From Comamonas phosphati (lineage in GTDB: Bacteria > Pseudomonadota > Gammaproteobacteria > Burkholderiales > Burkholderiaceae_C), in contig NZ_BMEU01000028.1 of assembly GCF_014637085.1 (NCBI RefSeq), positions 1 to 46,914 of the forward strand: a stretch of DNA of 46,914 nt, read 5' to 3'. Each line of letters opens with the position of its first letter. Positions within the stretch are counted from its first letter, which is position 1. The translations under genes and the position numbers were made by a program. Positions 35,712 through 44,561 of this stretch are shown here, one piece after another. The notes beneath the pieces are model-generated. The model did no database searches, had not been told where the DNA came from, and saw only the letters and a list, made by a program, of their open reading frames with translations.

Positions 35712-36590
35712 ATGAAGATACAGCTGTTGTCCGACCTGCACCTTGAAGTCCATCCACAGTTCGTGGCGGAGCCCGCGCCGGGCGCCGATGTGCTGGTGCT
35801 GGCCGGAGACATAGGCGCCTACCAGAGCCGCCATCAGGTCGACGGCGAGAACTTCGGGCTGGAGCGCTTCTCGCCCCTGTCCCAATACGCGGGCTGGCCC
35901 GTGCCCGTGCTCTTCGTGCCCGGCAACCACGAGTACGACATGCAGGACTTCGACACCGCGCGCGAGCGCCTGCAGCGCATCTGCGAACGCCTGGGCCTGA
36001 TCTGGCTGGACCGCGAAACCGCGGTGCTCGATGGCGTGCGCTTCATAGGCACCACGCTGTGGAGCGATTTCGACGCCATGGCCATGCACGAGGGCGTGAC
36101 CGACACGACCCGCCTGCACCTGCTGCGCGAGAAGGCCTTCCGCGCGGCCAATTTCTATCTGTCCAAGACCGGCGGCACGCGCCACGGCGAACCCTTTCTG
36201 GCCGAGCCCATGCGCGAGGAATGCCTGCGCTGCCAGGACTGGCTGCGCGCAGCCCTGGCCCGGCCCTTCGACGGGCCCACGGTCGCCATCACGCATTTCG
36301 CGCCCAGCCTGCGCAGCGCCGATCCGCGCTACGGCCTGGCGCCGGGCACGGCGGGCTTTTGCAATGTGATGGACGACTGGCTGCCCCACGCCGACCTGTG
36401 GCTGCATGGGCACCTGCACTGCCCCAGCGATTACCTGGCCCAGGGCCTGCGCCCCGACGGCTCGGCCTGGCAGTGCCGCGTGGTGGCCAATCCGCTGGGC
36501 TATGCGCGCAAGGGGGAGCAGGAGGGATTCCGGCCCGCCTCCACCATCGACTTGAGGCAGAGCAAAGACCCCGCACGGCGAACCCCGTAG
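35712..36590 (+). CDS. metallophosphoesterase
   Basis: Calcineurin-like phosphoesterase, 292 residues from the ATG at 35712. All metal motifs are present: S-D-L-H-L (Asp8, His10), A-G-D-I-G (near 36), G-N-H-E-Y (near 76), T-H-F-A-P-S (near 197) and H-G-H-L-H (near 235). It is a single-domain cytoplasmic enzyme and the substrate cannot be told. The start has AGGAG about 19 bases upstream, so the real ribosome-binding site is unclear. It is probably co-transcribed with the LysR gene before it. Confidence 0.92.
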   Translation: MKIQLLSDLHLEVHPQFVAEPAPGADVLVLAGDIGAYQSRHQVDGENFGLERFSPLSQYAGWPVPVLFVPGNHEYDMQDFDTARERLQRICERLGLIWLDRETAVLDGVRFIGTTLWSDFDAMAMHEGVTDTTRLHLLREKAFRAANFYLSKTGGTRHGEPFLAEPMREECLRCQDWLRAALARPFDGPTVAITHFAPSLRSADPRYGLAPGTAGFCNVMDDWLPHADLWLHGHLHCPSDYLAQGLRPDGSAWQCRVVANPLGYARKGEQEGFRPASTIDLRQSKDPARRTP

Positions 36591-36619
36591 ACTTGACGAC
36601 TCAACCTGGAGGATTCGAC

Positions 36620-37042
36620 ATGAAGATCTTGCTTTCCGTCGACGGCAGCCCTTACACCCAGAAGATGCTGGCCTATCTGACATCGCACCAGGAGCTGCTG
36701 GGCACCCGCCACGAGTACACGGCCATTACCGTGCAGCCGCTGCTGCCGGCGCGCGCCCGGGCGGCCGTGGGCAAGGAAGTGGTGGAGCAGTATTACGACG
36801 AGGAGATTGCCAAGATTCTGGACCCGGTGCGCGACTTCCTCGACGCGCGCGGCGTACAGGTGCAGTGCGTGAGCAAGGTGGGCCCGATTGCCGACTCCAT
36901 CATCCAGGAAGCGCAGAACGGCCAGTTCGATCTCATCGTGATGGGCACGCACGGCCACGGCGCGCTGGGCCGCCTGGTCATGGGCTCGGTGAGCTCCCAG
37001 GTGCTGGCCGGCTGTACCATTCCCGTGCTGCTGGTGCGATAG
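36620..37042 (+). CDS. universal stress protein (UspA family)
   Basis: A 140-residue single Usp domain. The opening M-K-I-L-L-S-V-D-G-S and the ATP-binding C-terminal motif G-T-H-G-H-G-A-L-G-R-L-V-M-G-S-V-S (about 114-130) mark the ATP-binding subgroup. TGGAGG lies seven bases before the ATG. Such proteins form dimers and are induced by starvation or stress. It stands between the phosphoesterase and an orphan Bug gene. Confidence 0.95.
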   Translation: MKILLSVDGSPYTQKMLAYLTSHQELLGTRHEYTAITVQPLLPARARAAVGKEVVEQYYDEEIAKILDPVRDFLDARGVQVQCVSKVGPIADSIIQEAQNGQFDLIVMGTHGHGALGRLVMGSVSSQVLAGCTIPVLLVR

Positions 37043-37096
37043 CCCCGCCGGTATTTCCGGCACCCGCGCTGCAGATTCAAGACAAAGAAAAAATCC

Positions 37097-38086
37097 ATGC
37101 AACGCCGCCGCTTCCTGCATGCCAGCTCGGCCGCCGCGCTGGCCTGCGCCACCGGAGCCAGCCGTGCCCAGCCCGGCGACTGGCCGGCCAGGCCCCTGCG
37201 CATCATCGTGCCGTTCACGCCCGGCGGCACCACCGACATGGTGGCACGCCTGATCGGCAGCGAACTGAGCCGGCAGCTGGGCCCGCATGGCGCGGACCAC
37301 CCCGTCATCATCGAAAACAGGCCTGGCGCGGGCACGGTGATCGGCGTGGACTACGTGGCCAAGCAGCCGGCCGACGGCCACACCTTGGTGTGCGTGGCCA
37401 ACAGCTTCGCGGCCAACAAGACGCTGGTGAAGGACCTGCCCTACGACACCCTCAGGGACCTGCAGCCCGTGGCGCTCATGGGCCTGTCCGAGCATGTGCT
37501 GGCCGCCCATCCCTCCAGCGGCCTGCGAAGCCTGGCCGACCTCCGGCAGGCCGCTCTCGCCAAGCCCGGCGCACTGAGCTATGCCTCGTTCGGCAACGGC
37601 ACCTCGGCCCATCTGTCGGGCGCGCTGCTGTGCCAGATGATGGGCATCGACATGATCCATGTGCCCTACAAGGGCCAAGGCCCGGCGCTGGCCGATCTGC
37701 TGAGTGGCCAGGTCGGCCTGATGTTCGGCAACTGGCCGGAATTCCGCGGGCCTATCGAAAGCGGCAGGCTCCTGGCCCTGGGCATGGCCACGCCCGGGCG
37801 CTCGCGCTTCGCGCCCCAGGTGCCCACACTGGCCGAGCAGGGCGTGGCGCTGGAGTCGAACTCCTGGCAGGGCCTGCTGGCACCCGCGGGCACGCCCGCG
37901 GCCATCGTCCAGCGCGTCAACGCCGAAGTGAACAAGGCCCTGGCCGCCCCCGATGTGGCGGCGGTCTTCGCCAGGCGCGGCGTGCTCTCCCAGGCCGGCT
38001 CGGTGGCGCAGTTCACGGGCTTTGTGAACCGCGAGATTGCCAAGTACGAGGAGATCATCCGCCGCGCGCACATCACCATGGGTTGA
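37097..38086 (+). CDS. Bug/TctC-type solute-binding protein with a Tat-like signal
   Basis: The product has 329 residues. The N-terminus M-Q-R-R-R-F-L-H-A resembles a twin-arginine signal, with cleavage near S-R-A-Q (residue 24). Family motifs: W-P-A-R-P-L-R-I-I-V-P-F-T-P-G-G, I-E-N-R-P-G-A-G-T-V-I-G, and H-V-P-Y-K-G-Q-G-P-A. No transporter membrane genes are adjacent, so it is an orphan receptor. The ligand is unknown and its neighbours (UspA, MarR) give no hint. It is distinct from the Bug protein at 7915. Confidence 0.93.
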   Translation: MQRRRFLHASSAAALACATGASRAQPGDWPARPLRIIVPFTPGGTTDMVARLIGSELSRQLGPHGADHPVIIENRPGAGTVIGVDYVAKQPADGHTLVCVANSFAANKTLVKDLPYDTLRDLQPVALMGLSEHVLAAHPSSGLRSLADLRQAALAKPGALSYASFGNGTSAHLSGALLCQMMGIDMIHVPYKGQGPALADLLSGQVGLMFGNWPEFRGPIESGRLLALGMATPGRSRFAPQVPTLAEQGVALESNSWQGLLAPAGTPAAIVQRVNAEVNKALAAPDVAAVFARRGVLSQAGSVAQFTGFVNREIAKYEEIIRRAHITMG

Positions 38087-38198
38087 AGGCCGCTGCGGCC
38101 AGGGCCCTGCCGGGTCCCCGGGGGAATACCCATGATCCGGGCTTGCACCGCGCCCCAGGGCGCATGCATACAATCTGGCGATCTTCCCCGTGCCCGCT

Positions 38199-38690
38199 AT
38201 GACCGAGCCCAGACCCACCGCGACCGAACCCCTCCTGCGCTCCTTCGCGCGCTCCCTGCCCATGGCCTTGCTCAAGGCCCGCGAAGCCGTCATGGTGCGC
38301 TTTCGCCCCTTGCTGCGCGCCCATGGCCTGACGGAGCAGCAGTGGCGCGTGCTGCGGGCCCTGTCGGCCTCGGACCGCCGCCTGCGGCCCATGGAGCTGT
38401 CTCAGACGACGTTCATCAGCATGCCCAGCCTCTCGCGCCTGCTCAGGACGCTGGAAAGCCGCGATCTGATCCGGCGCAGCCGCCATGTGGGCGATCTGCG
38501 TGGCGCGGAGTTCGGCCTGACCGATGCGGCCCATGCCATGGTGACCACGATAGGCCCCCACTCCGAGGCCATCTACGCCGAGATCGAGCGCCTCGTGGGC
38601 AGCGAGGAGACCCAGCAGCTCTACCGCGTGCTGGAGCAGGTGGTGCAACGCCTGGGCACGCCCGCCCCGGACGAGGTCGACAGTCAATGA
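38199..38690 (+). CDS. MarR-family regulator (HpaR-like)
   Basis: The product has 163 residues from the ATG at 38199. The segment S-L-P-M-A-L-L-K-A-R-E-A-V-M-V-R-F-R-P-L-L-R then L-T-E-Q-Q-W-R-V-L-R closely follows HpaR/HpcR, the regulator of homoprotocatechuate degradation. The winged helix with its recognition helix lies at about 60-100. No hpa catabolic genes are in the window, so it would act in trans or on another pathway. The stop TGA is followed two bases later by a truncated repeat copy. Confidence 0.9.
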   Translation: MTEPRPTATEPLLRSFARSLPMALLKAREAVMVRFRPLLRAHGLTEQQWRVLRALSASDRRLRPMELSQTTFISMPSLSRLLRTLESRDLIRRSRHVGDLRGAEFGLTDAAHAMVTTIGPHSEAIYAEIERLVGSEETQQLYRVLEQVVQRLGTPAPDEVDSQ

Positions 38691-38692
38691 AT

Positions 38693-38770
38693 ACCCCTGA
38701 GGCGCTGCGCGGCTTGCCTGGCGCAGGCCTCGCCGGTTTCATGCGATGCGGGCCGCGCACAATGCCTGAA
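38693..38770 (+). repeat. truncated CCCCTGAG-family repeat after the MarR gene
   Basis: ACCCCTGAGGCGCTGCGCGG begins two bases after the stop. The central G/C hairpin and GGGGCGGCCC block are missing or degenerate, but the distal segment (TTTCATGCGATGCGGGCCGC) resembles the end of the full copy at 18230-18270. Confidence 0.55.
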
Positions 38771-38818
38771 TAGCTGAGAGACAGGCGCTCCGGCACGCCA
38801 AATAGCGACAATGGCGGC

Positions 38819-39481
38819 ATGAGCTCCGCCATCGCCGTCATCGACTTTGAAACCACGGGCATGACCCCGGCCCAGGGCGCCAGGGCCACCGAGGTCGGCA
38901 TCGTGCTGCTGGAGCGGGGCCGCGTGGTGGACCGCTTCCAGAGCCTGATGAACGCGGGTGCCTGGGTCTCGCCCTTCATCACCGAGCTCACGGGCATCAC
39001 CAACGCCATGGTCCGGCAGGCGCCGCCCGCCGCCGAAGTCATGCGCGAGGCCGCGCGCTTCGTGGGCCAGGCGCCCATGGTGGCGCACAACGCCTCCTTC
39101 GACAGCAAGTTCTGGCAGGCCGAGCTGGCCCTGGCCGGACTGTCCGCTCCCCAGCCCTTGTCCCAACTTTTCGCCTGCACCGTGCTGCTGTCGCGCCGCA
39201 TCTATCCCGAGGCCCCGGGCCACAGCCTGGGCAAGCTGGCCCGCCACCTGCAGCTGCCCGACACCGGCCGCGCCCACCGCGCGCTGGCCGATGCCGAAAT
39301 GGCCGCCGCCCTGCTGACCCGCATCCAGCAGGACCTGAGCCGGCGCTATGGCCTGGACCAGCCCGGGCACGCGCTGCTGGCGCAATTGCAGCGCTGCAGC
39401 AGATCCAGGCTGGACGGCTGGCTGCGGCAATATGCGGCCCAGGCCATGGAGGTCAGGCAGATCTCGCTTCCGTATTCATAG
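38819..39481 (+). CDS. DEDDh 3'-5' exonuclease (DnaQ-like)
   Basis: The product has 220 residues. Exo I V-I-D-F-E-T-T-G (Asp9, Glu11), Exo II N-A-S-F-D (near 87-91) and Exo III H-R-A-L-A-D-A-E (near 154-161) are all present, with His one turn before the last Asp as required for DEDDh. It resembles the stand-alone epsilon-like or exonuclease domains of proofreading and RNA-processing enzymes; it is not the essential dnaQ with its polymerase-binding tail. The final codons run into A+T-rich intergenic sequence. Confidence 0.93.
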   Translation: MSSAIAVIDFETTGMTPAQGARATEVGIVLLERGRVVDRFQSLMNAGAWVSPFITELTGITNAMVRQAPPAAEVMREAARFVGQAPMVAHNASFDSKFWQAELALAGLSAPQPLSQLFACTVLLSRRIYPEAPGHSLGKLARHLQLPDTGRAHRALADAEMAAALLTRIQQDLSRRYGLDQPGHALLAQLQRCSRSRLDGWLRQYAAQAMEVRQISLPYS

Positions 39482-39568
39482 CAGCCAATGCTTTAACCAT
39501 CTTCGATTTGATCTTGTTCAACCCTATCGCTTTTATCGAATGTGCGCCGACTGCTATAGATTTTGAAG
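39474..39568. repeat. short interspersed repeat pair downstream of the exonuclease gene
   Basis: TTCATAGCAGCCAATGCTTT (39474-39493) and, facing it, GACTGCTATAGATTTTGAAG (39549-39568) are two inverted blocks of the ATAGC...GCGCTT family, enclosing an A+T-rich centre. The exonuclease stop lies inside the first block. The remaining bases up to 39690 show no clear signal. Confidence 0.45.
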
Positions 39569-39689
39569 CGCCACAATCGGCCGGGCGCGGGCCACATACC
39601 CCTATCGACGGCATCCGCCCCGGCCAGCCCCGATAATCAAAAGCCTTTGCCCGGGCTGCAAGCCCTTTTTCCTCCCGCGCGGCGCCGCC

Positions 39690-40241
39690 ATGGCCGCGGC
39701 TTTGCATCCCTGTCTTGTGAACTCCGCCCTGCCTTCCTCTGCCCTGCACACCAGCGCACCGTTTACGCAACGCGAGTTCCGCGATGCCCTGGGGCATTTC
39801 GCAACCGGCGTGACCATCATCACGGCCCGCAGCCCCGAAGGCCACCCCGTGGGCGCCACCGTCAGCTCGTTCAACGCCCTGTCCCTGAACCCGCCGCTGG
39901 TGCTGTGGAGCCTGGGCCTCACGGCCAGCTCGCTGCCCGTGTTCCAGCGCTGCACGCGCTATGCCATCCATGTGCTCGGCGCAGCGCAGAAGCCGCTGGC
40001 CGAGCTGTTCGCGCGCAAGGGCGCCGACCGCTTCGGCCACACGGCGCATCATGATTCCGTCCATGGCGTGCCCCTGCTCGAAGGCTGTGCCGCCGTGTTC
40101 GAATGCCGCAACCGCAACCGCCACGAGGAAGGCGACCATGTCATCTTCATCGGCGAGGTGGAGCGCTGCGAGCACCACCGCGAGCGCTCGCCCCTGCTCT
40201 ACCATGCGGGCCATATGCATACGCGCGGCCTTTGCCTTTGA
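39690..40241 (+). CDS. flavin reductase domain protein
   Basis: The product has 183 residues with one FMN-binding flavin-reductase domain: F-R-D-A-L-G-H-F-A-T-G-V-T-I-I-T near 30-45, G-A-T-V-S-S-F-N-A-L-S-L-N-P-P-L-V near 55-71 and H-V-I-F-I-G-E-V near 150. The two-component monooxygenase reductases and pyridoxamine-oxidase-fold reductases share it. The first ~25 residues are atypical, and a GTG at 39717 is an alternative start. It precedes gorA by 75 bases; the two flavoenzymes may share a transcript. Confidence 0.9.
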   Translation: MAAALHPCLVNSALPSSALHTSAPFTQREFRDALGHFATGVTIITARSPEGHPVGATVSSFNALSLNPPLVLWSLGLTASSLPVFQRCTRYAIHVLGAAQKPLAELFARKGADRFGHTAHHDSVHGVPLLEGCAAVFECRNRNRHEEGDHVIFIGEVERCEHHRERSPLLYHAGHMHTRGLCL

Positions 40242-40316
40242 GCCCCAGGGCCCGGCTCTGGCAAGATCGGCATTGACGCGGCCGCAATACCTGCGGCTGC
40301 ACTGCAGGAGCCATGC

Positions 40317-41696
40317 ATGACGACAAGCAGCCAGTTTGACTACGACCTTCTGGTCATCGGTGCCGGGTCGGGCGGCGTGCGCGCCAGCCGCGTCGCCGCC
40401 TCGCTGGGCGCCCGCGTGGCCGTGGTGGAAGCCGGCAGGCTCGGCGGCACCTGCGTCAACGTGGGCTGCATCCCCAAGAAACTGCTCAGCCATGCCGCGC
40501 ATTTCAGCCAGGCTTTCGAGGAAGCCCGGGGCTTTGGCTGGCAGGTACCGCAAGCCCGCTTCGACTGGGCCACGCTGATCGCCAACAAGGACCGCGAGAT
40601 CCATCGCCTCAATGGCGTCTACGACCAGTTGCTGGCCAAGGCCGGCGTGGAGCTGGTCACCGGCCGCGCGCGCATCACCGGCCCACATAGCGTGGCCGTG
40701 GGCGACCGGACGCTGAGCGCCCGCCACATCCTCGTGGCCACGGGCGGGCGGCCGCAGATGCCGGCGATTGCAGGCATCGAATGGGCCATCAGCTCGGACG
40801 ATGCCTTCTCGCTGCCCGAGCTGCCGCGACGCGTGGTGGTGGTCGGCGGCGGCTATATCGCCGTGGAATTCGCCTCCATCTTCAACGGCCTGGGCGCCGA
40901 GACCACGCTGCTGCACCGCAGCGCCCGCCTGCTGCGCCATTTCGACGCGGACCTGGGCGCGGCCCTCGCCGCGCAGATGGCGCACCACGGCGTGCAGCTG
41001 CGGCTCGAGCGCCAGATCGAAGCCATTGCCCAACACGTCGACAGAGGTGACGACGGCCTGCAGCTGCAGCTGGACGACGGCCCGGCCCTGATCGCCGACT
41101 GCGTGCTGTTCGCCACCGGCCGCGTGCCCAACACCGAGGGCCTGGGCCTTGAGGCCGCGGGCGTGCAGCTCGACGCCAGGGGCGCCGTCTTGGTGGACGA
41201 GGGCTTCACCAGCAGCATCCCCTCCATCCACGCCGTGGGCGACGTCGTGGACCGCATGGCGCTGACGCCCGTGGCCCTGGCCGAGGGCACGGTGCTCGCG
41301 CACCGCCTGTTCGGCGGCGCCGACAAGGCCGCGCCCGACTATGCGCTGGTGCCCACCGCCGTGTTCTCCCATCCCAATGTGGGCACGGTGGGCCTGTCCG
41401 AAGCCCAGGCGCGCGAGCGCCACGGCGATGTGCAGGTCTTCGAGTCCTCGTTCCGGCCGCTGACCAACCGGCTGAGCGACACGCCCGAGCCCGTGTTCCT
41501 CAAGCTCGTGGTGGCGGGCGCCGACCAGCGCGTGGTCGGCGTGCACATGGTGGGCGAAGAGGCCGGCGAACTGATCCAGGGCTTTGCCGTGGCCCTGCAG
41601 TGCGGGGCCACCAAGGCCCAGTTCGATGCCACGCTGGGCATACATCCGACGATTGCCGAAGAGTTCGTGACCATGCGCGAACCCGTGGCGTCCTGA
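40317..41696 (+). CDS. gorA: glutathione-disulfide reductase
   Basis: FAD-dependent enzyme that keeps glutathione reduced with NADPH; cytoplasmic dimer. The product has 459 residues from the ATG at 40317 (AGGAG upstream; an ATG at 40313 is out of frame). The redox disulfide is in G-G-T-C-V-N-V-G-C-I-P-K-K (Cys46, Cys51). The FAD motif G-A-G-S-G-G lies near 15-20 and the NAD(P) motif G-G-G-Y-I-A-V-E-F near 178. After it R-S-A-R-L-L-R supplies the Arg residues for NADPH. The C-terminal catalytic His443 (G-I-H-P-T) and Glu448 are present. It ends at a strong bidirectional terminator. Confidence 0.96.
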   Translation: MTTSSQFDYDLLVIGAGSGGVRASRVAASLGARVAVVEAGRLGGTCVNVGCIPKKLLSHAAHFSQAFEEARGFGWQVPQARFDWATLIANKDREIHRLNGVYDQLLAKAGVELVTGRARITGPHSVAVGDRTLSARHILVATGGRPQMPAIAGIEWAISSDDAFSLPELPRRVVVVGGGYIAVEFASIFNGLGAETTLLHRSARLLRHFDADLGAALAAQMAHHGVQLRLERQIEAIAQHVDRGDDGLQLQLDDGPALIADCVLFATGRVPNTEGLGLEAAGVQLDARGAVLVDEGFTSSIPSIHAVGDVVDRMALTPVALAEGTVLAHRLFGGADKAAPDYALVPTAVFSHPNVGTVGLSEAQARERHGDVQVFESSFRPLTNRLSDTPEPVFLKLVVAGADQRVVGVHMVGEEAGELIQGFAVALQCGATKAQFDATLGIHPTIAEEFVTMREPVAS

Positions 41697-41700
41697 GCCA

Positions 41701-41739
41701 CCAAAAAACAAGGAGCCCTGACGGCTCCTTGTTTTTTGG
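41701..41739. terminator. bidirectional terminator between gorA and minE
   Basis: CCAAAAAACAAGGAGCC (41701-41717) is perfectly complementary to GGCTCCTTGTTTTTTGG (41723-41739) around CTGAC. The A run and T run give a T tract on both strands. gorA and the min operon converge on it. Confidence 0.92.
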
Positions 41740-41757
41740 CAGGCTATCGACGGTCCG

Positions 41758-42030
41758 TCAGCCGCGCGGCACGGCGTCCGGCAGCTCGATCTTCACTTCC
41801 AGCACTTCCAGGTTTTCCTGGCGCTCCAGCTGGACCTTGATGTCATTGGGATTGATGTCCACGTACTTGGAAATCACGGCCATCAGTTCCTTCTGCAGCG
41901 CAGGCAGGTAATCGGGCCTGTTGGAGGCATCGCCGCCCACGCGCTCGCGCGCCAGGATGATCTGCAGACGCTCCTTGGCGACGGATGCAGTCTTCTTCTT
42001 CTCCCCGAGCAAAAACGACAACATGGACAT
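41758..42030 (-). CDS. minE: cell-division topological specificity factor MinE
   Basis: Releases MinD from the membrane and gives the Min system its pole-to-pole oscillation. The product has 90 residues from the ATG at 42030 with GGAGG 8 bases upstream; an inner ATG at 42024 is an alternative. [19 protein letters not shown] near 13-31 is the MinD-binding anti-MinC segment, and the C-terminal part is the dimerisation domain (Y-L-P-A-L-Q-K-E-L near 43-51). It starts 5 bases after the minD stop and is the last gene of the operon. Confidence 0.97.
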   Translation of the reverse strand: MSMLSFLLGEKKKTASVAKERLQIILARERVGGDASNRPDYLPALQKELMAVISKYVDINPNDIKVQLERQENLEVLEVKIELPDAVPRG

Positions 42031-42035
42031 CAGGC

Positions 42036-42851
42036 TTACCTCCCCCCGAAGATGCGCTTGAACAAGCCGGGCTTGACGGCTTCGGTGAAGCGCATGGGTT
42101 TGTCCTCGCCGAGGAAGCGGGCCACCACGTCCTGGTAGGCCTCGGCCACGTCGCTGCCCTGCATGTGCACGGCGGGAATGCCCTGGTTGGAGGCTTGCAG
42201 CACGGTTTCGGACTCGGGGATCACGCCGATCAGCTCGATGCGCAGAATGTCCTGGATGTCTTCCAGCGACAGCATCTGGCCGTCCTGCACGCGGTTGGGG
42301 TTGTAGCGGGTGATGAGCAGATGCTCCTTGATCGGCTCGCCGCCCTCGACGGCGCGCGCCGTCTTGGAGCTGAGCATGCCCAGGATGCGGTCGGAGTCGC
42401 GCACCGACGAGACTTCGGGGTTGGTCACGACCAGCGCCTCGTCCGCATAGTGCATGGCGAACAGCGCGCCGCTCTCGATGCCGGCCGGCGAATCGCAGAC
42501 GATGTACTCGAAGTCCATGGCGGCCAGATCGTCCAGCACCTTCTTCACGCCGTCCTGCGTCAGCGCGTCCTTGTCGCGCGTCTGCGAGGCGGCCAGCACG
42601 AACAGTTTCTCGCTCTGCTTGTCCTTGATCAGGGCCTGGTTGAGATTGGCTTCGCCCTGGATGACGTTGACCAGGTCGTAGACCACGCGGCGCTCGCAAC
42701 CCATGATGAGGTCCAGATTGCGCAGGCCCACGTCGAAATCGATCACCGCGGTCTTGTGACCGCGCAATGCGAGGCCTGAGGCGAAGCTGGCGCTGGTGGT
42801 GGTCTTGCCCACTCCACCCTTGCCAGAGGTCACGACGACGATTTTGGCCAT
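42036..42851 (-). CDS. minD: septum-site determining ATPase MinD
   Basis: Membrane-associated deviant-Walker ATPase that recruits MinC. The product has 271 residues. The deviant Walker A motif [10 protein letters not shown] lies at 9-18 with the signature Lys11. Walker B is near 38-42 (V-I-D-F-D) and the switch region [11 protein letters not shown] near 114-124. The C-terminal amphipathic tail ([16 protein letters not shown]) is the membrane-targeting sequence. The ATG at 42851 has AAGGA ten bases upstream. It sits in the order minC-minD-minE. Confidence 0.97.
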   Translation of the reverse strand: MAKIVVVTSGKGGVGKTTTSASFASGLALRGHKTAVIDFDVGLRNLDLIMGCERRVVYDLVNVIQGEANLNQALIKDKQSEKLFVLAASQTRDKDALTQDGVKKVLDDLAAMDFEYIVCDSPAGIESGALFAMHYADEALVVTNPEVSSVRDSDRILGMLSSKTARAVEGGEPIKEHLLITRYNPNRVQDGQMLSLEDIQDILRIELIGVIPESETVLQASNQGIPAVHMQGSDVAEAYQDVVARFLGEDKPMRFTEAVKPGLFKRIFGGR

Positions 42852-42908
42852 GTTTGCACGATTCCTTAAAGACGATGAAGCTGGTTGATGGGACTTCCGG
42901 TGCGGTGC

Positions 42909-43649
42909 CTACACCGGCTCGATGATAATTTTCTCGCCTTCCAGACGGACCTTTGCGGGCTTTCCGGCCACGTCGGCGGGCAGATCGGTTTCAATTGTGC
43001 GGTAGATACCGGCGATGGAAAGCAATTGCGCCTCCATGCAGGTGCTGAAAATGCGCGCCCCGGTATTGCCGCGGGCCCCGGCCACGGCCCGGCCGCGCAG
43101 CGGCGCGTAGACGTGGACGTTGCCGTCGGCAATCACCTCGGCGCCATAGCTGACCATGGACAGCACGACGATATCAGTCCCCTTGGCGTAGACGCGCTGG
43201 CCCGAGCGCAAGGGTTTGTCCACGATCACGGCGTCGGCCAGCGGCGCCGGCACCTCGTGCACCACCGCCACTTCGCGGATCACCTCCTGGATTTCGGGCG
43301 CCGCGCGGCGCACGGGAGCGGCATCGGGCGCCGCCACCAGGCCCAGGGCCCGCGCAGCGGCCATCTGCCGGTCGCTGCCGCCGCACACGGCCACGGGCAC
43401 GGTGCGGTGGGAACGCAGGGCCTCGACCAGGACCGCGAAGTCGATCTCGCTGCCGGCCTCGCGCACATGGCTCAGGTCGATGAGGACGGGATCGTTGTCG
43501 AAGAAATCCGGATCGTCGGCCAGGCGCGCGGCCAGGTCATCGACCAGGGCCCGCACATCGGTATCCCGCAAGACGACGGACAGCACGGGCAATTGCGCGC
43601 TCTTGAGGTCAAAACTGGGGCGCACTGCGCCGGTCGGTTCAACAGCCAT
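42909..43649 (-). CDS. minC: septum-site determining protein MinC
   Basis: Inhibitor of FtsZ assembly away from mid-cell. The product has 246 residues from the ATG at 43649. The N-terminal FtsZ-binding domain (about 1-105) is followed by a short Ala/Pro linker and the C-terminal beta-helix domain (about 140-246) with [16 protein letters not shown] and the conserved [14 protein letters not shown], which binds MinD. An ATG at 43751 is in frame but lies before a poorly matching N-terminus. No strong ribosome-binding site is seen. First gene of the min operon. Confidence 0.95.
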   Translation of the reverse strand: MAVEPTGAVRPSFDLKSAQLPVLSVVLRDTDVRALVDDLAARLADDPDFFDNDPVLIDLSHVREAGSEIDFAVLVEALRSHRTVPVAVCGGSDRQMAAARALGLVAAPDAAPVRRAAPEIQEVIREVAVVHEVPAPLADAVIVDKPLRSGQRVYAKGTDIVVLSMVSYGAEVIADGNVHVYAPLRGRAVAGARGNTGARIFSTCMEAQLLSIAGIYRTIETDLPADVAGKPAKVRLEGEKIIIEPV

Positions 43650-43808
43650 GGAGGGAGATTGCACTGCGAAGCGCACAACAAAGACGCCAGAGTGTACCTG
43701 CGCGCCGTCCCGCGTCGCGATTTCGATGCATTGCCAGTGGCAGGACCCCACAACACTTACACCCGCTCACGCGCGCGGCGCCCCGGCCGCATGGATGAAA
43801 ATGCGGCC

Positions 43809-44558
43809 ATGTCACCAGAGCTCCAGATCCAGGGCCGCACGGCCCGCATCACCCTGCGCCGGCCCGAAATGGCCAACAAGCTGCTGCCCCAAGACCTGGG
43901 CCGGCTGCGCGCCCACATCGCCCAGGTCAACGCCGCGCCCGAGGTGCTGGTGCTGATCCTGCAGTCGGATGGAAAACACTTTTGCAGCGGCTACGACATT
44001 GCCGAGATCGCCAACAGCCAGAACGCGGGCAGCTCGTTCGGCGAGATGGTCGATGCCTTGGAGCAATGCCGGGCCGTGACCATCGCGGCCATCCAGGGCG
44101 GCGTGTTCGGCGGCGCCACCGACATGGCCCTGGCCTGCGACTTCCGCGTGGGCGGCACGAACAGCCAGATGTTCATGCCCGCGGCGCGGCTGGGCCTGCA
44201 CTTTTACCGCTCGGGCCTGGAGCGCTATGTGACGCGCCTGGGCCTGGACACGGCCAAGCGCCTGTTCCTCACGGCGGAAAAGCTGGATGCCCGGGCCATG
44301 CAGGACTGCGGCTTTCTGACCCATCTGGCGGACGGCGCCGACATTGCGCACGAGGTGGACCGGCTCCAGGCGCTTCTGGCCGGCATGGCGCCGCTGGCCC
44401 TGCTGGGCATGAAGCAGCACCTGAACGCGATCGCGCGCGGCCGGGCCGATGCCGCCGCCATGGACGCCGCCGTGCAGGCCACGATTGCCTCGGCCGACCT
44501 GCAGGAGGGCGGCGCGGCCTGGCGCGAAAAGCGCGAGCCCCGGTTTACCGGGCGATAA
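43809..44558 (+). CDS. enoyl-CoA hydratase/isomerase-fold protein with altered active site
   Basis: Crotonase-superfamily protein, 249 residues from the ATG at 43809 (43791 possible). The CoA/oxyanion segment H-F-C-S-G-Y-D-I near residues 57-64 is intact. The two hydratase glutamates are not: the G-G-G-x-E loop is G-G-A-T-D (Asp instead of Glu, near 104-108), and the P-E-x-x-L-G position is P-A-A-R-L-G (Ala). It may therefore catalyse another crotonase reaction (isomerase, hydrolase or decarboxylase), or be inactive as a hydratase. Its stop is 3 bases from the convergent CoA-ligase stop. Function within fatty-acid or ketone metabolism is inference. Confidence 0.88.
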   Translation: MSPELQIQGRTARITLRRPEMANKLLPQDLGRLRAHIAQVNAAPEVLVLILQSDGKHFCSGYDIAEIANSQNAGSSFGEMVDALEQCRAVTIAAIQGGVFGGATDMALACDFRVGGTNSQMFMPAARLGLHFYRSGLERYVTRLGLDTAKRLFLTAEKLDARAMQDCGFLTHLADGADIAHEVDRLQALLAGMAPLALLGMKQHLNAIARGRADAAAMDAAVQATIASADLQEGGAAWREKREPRFTGR

Positions 44559-44561
44559 GCC

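Noticed and set aside
36500-38392. 630-codon open frame opposite UspA, Bug and MarR genes
   Set aside because: It spans three certain genes on the other strand and has no recognisable domain.
39453-41711. 752-codon open frame opposite the flavin reductase and gorA
   Set aside because: Antisense shadow, low-complexity composition; it would also read through the strong terminator region.
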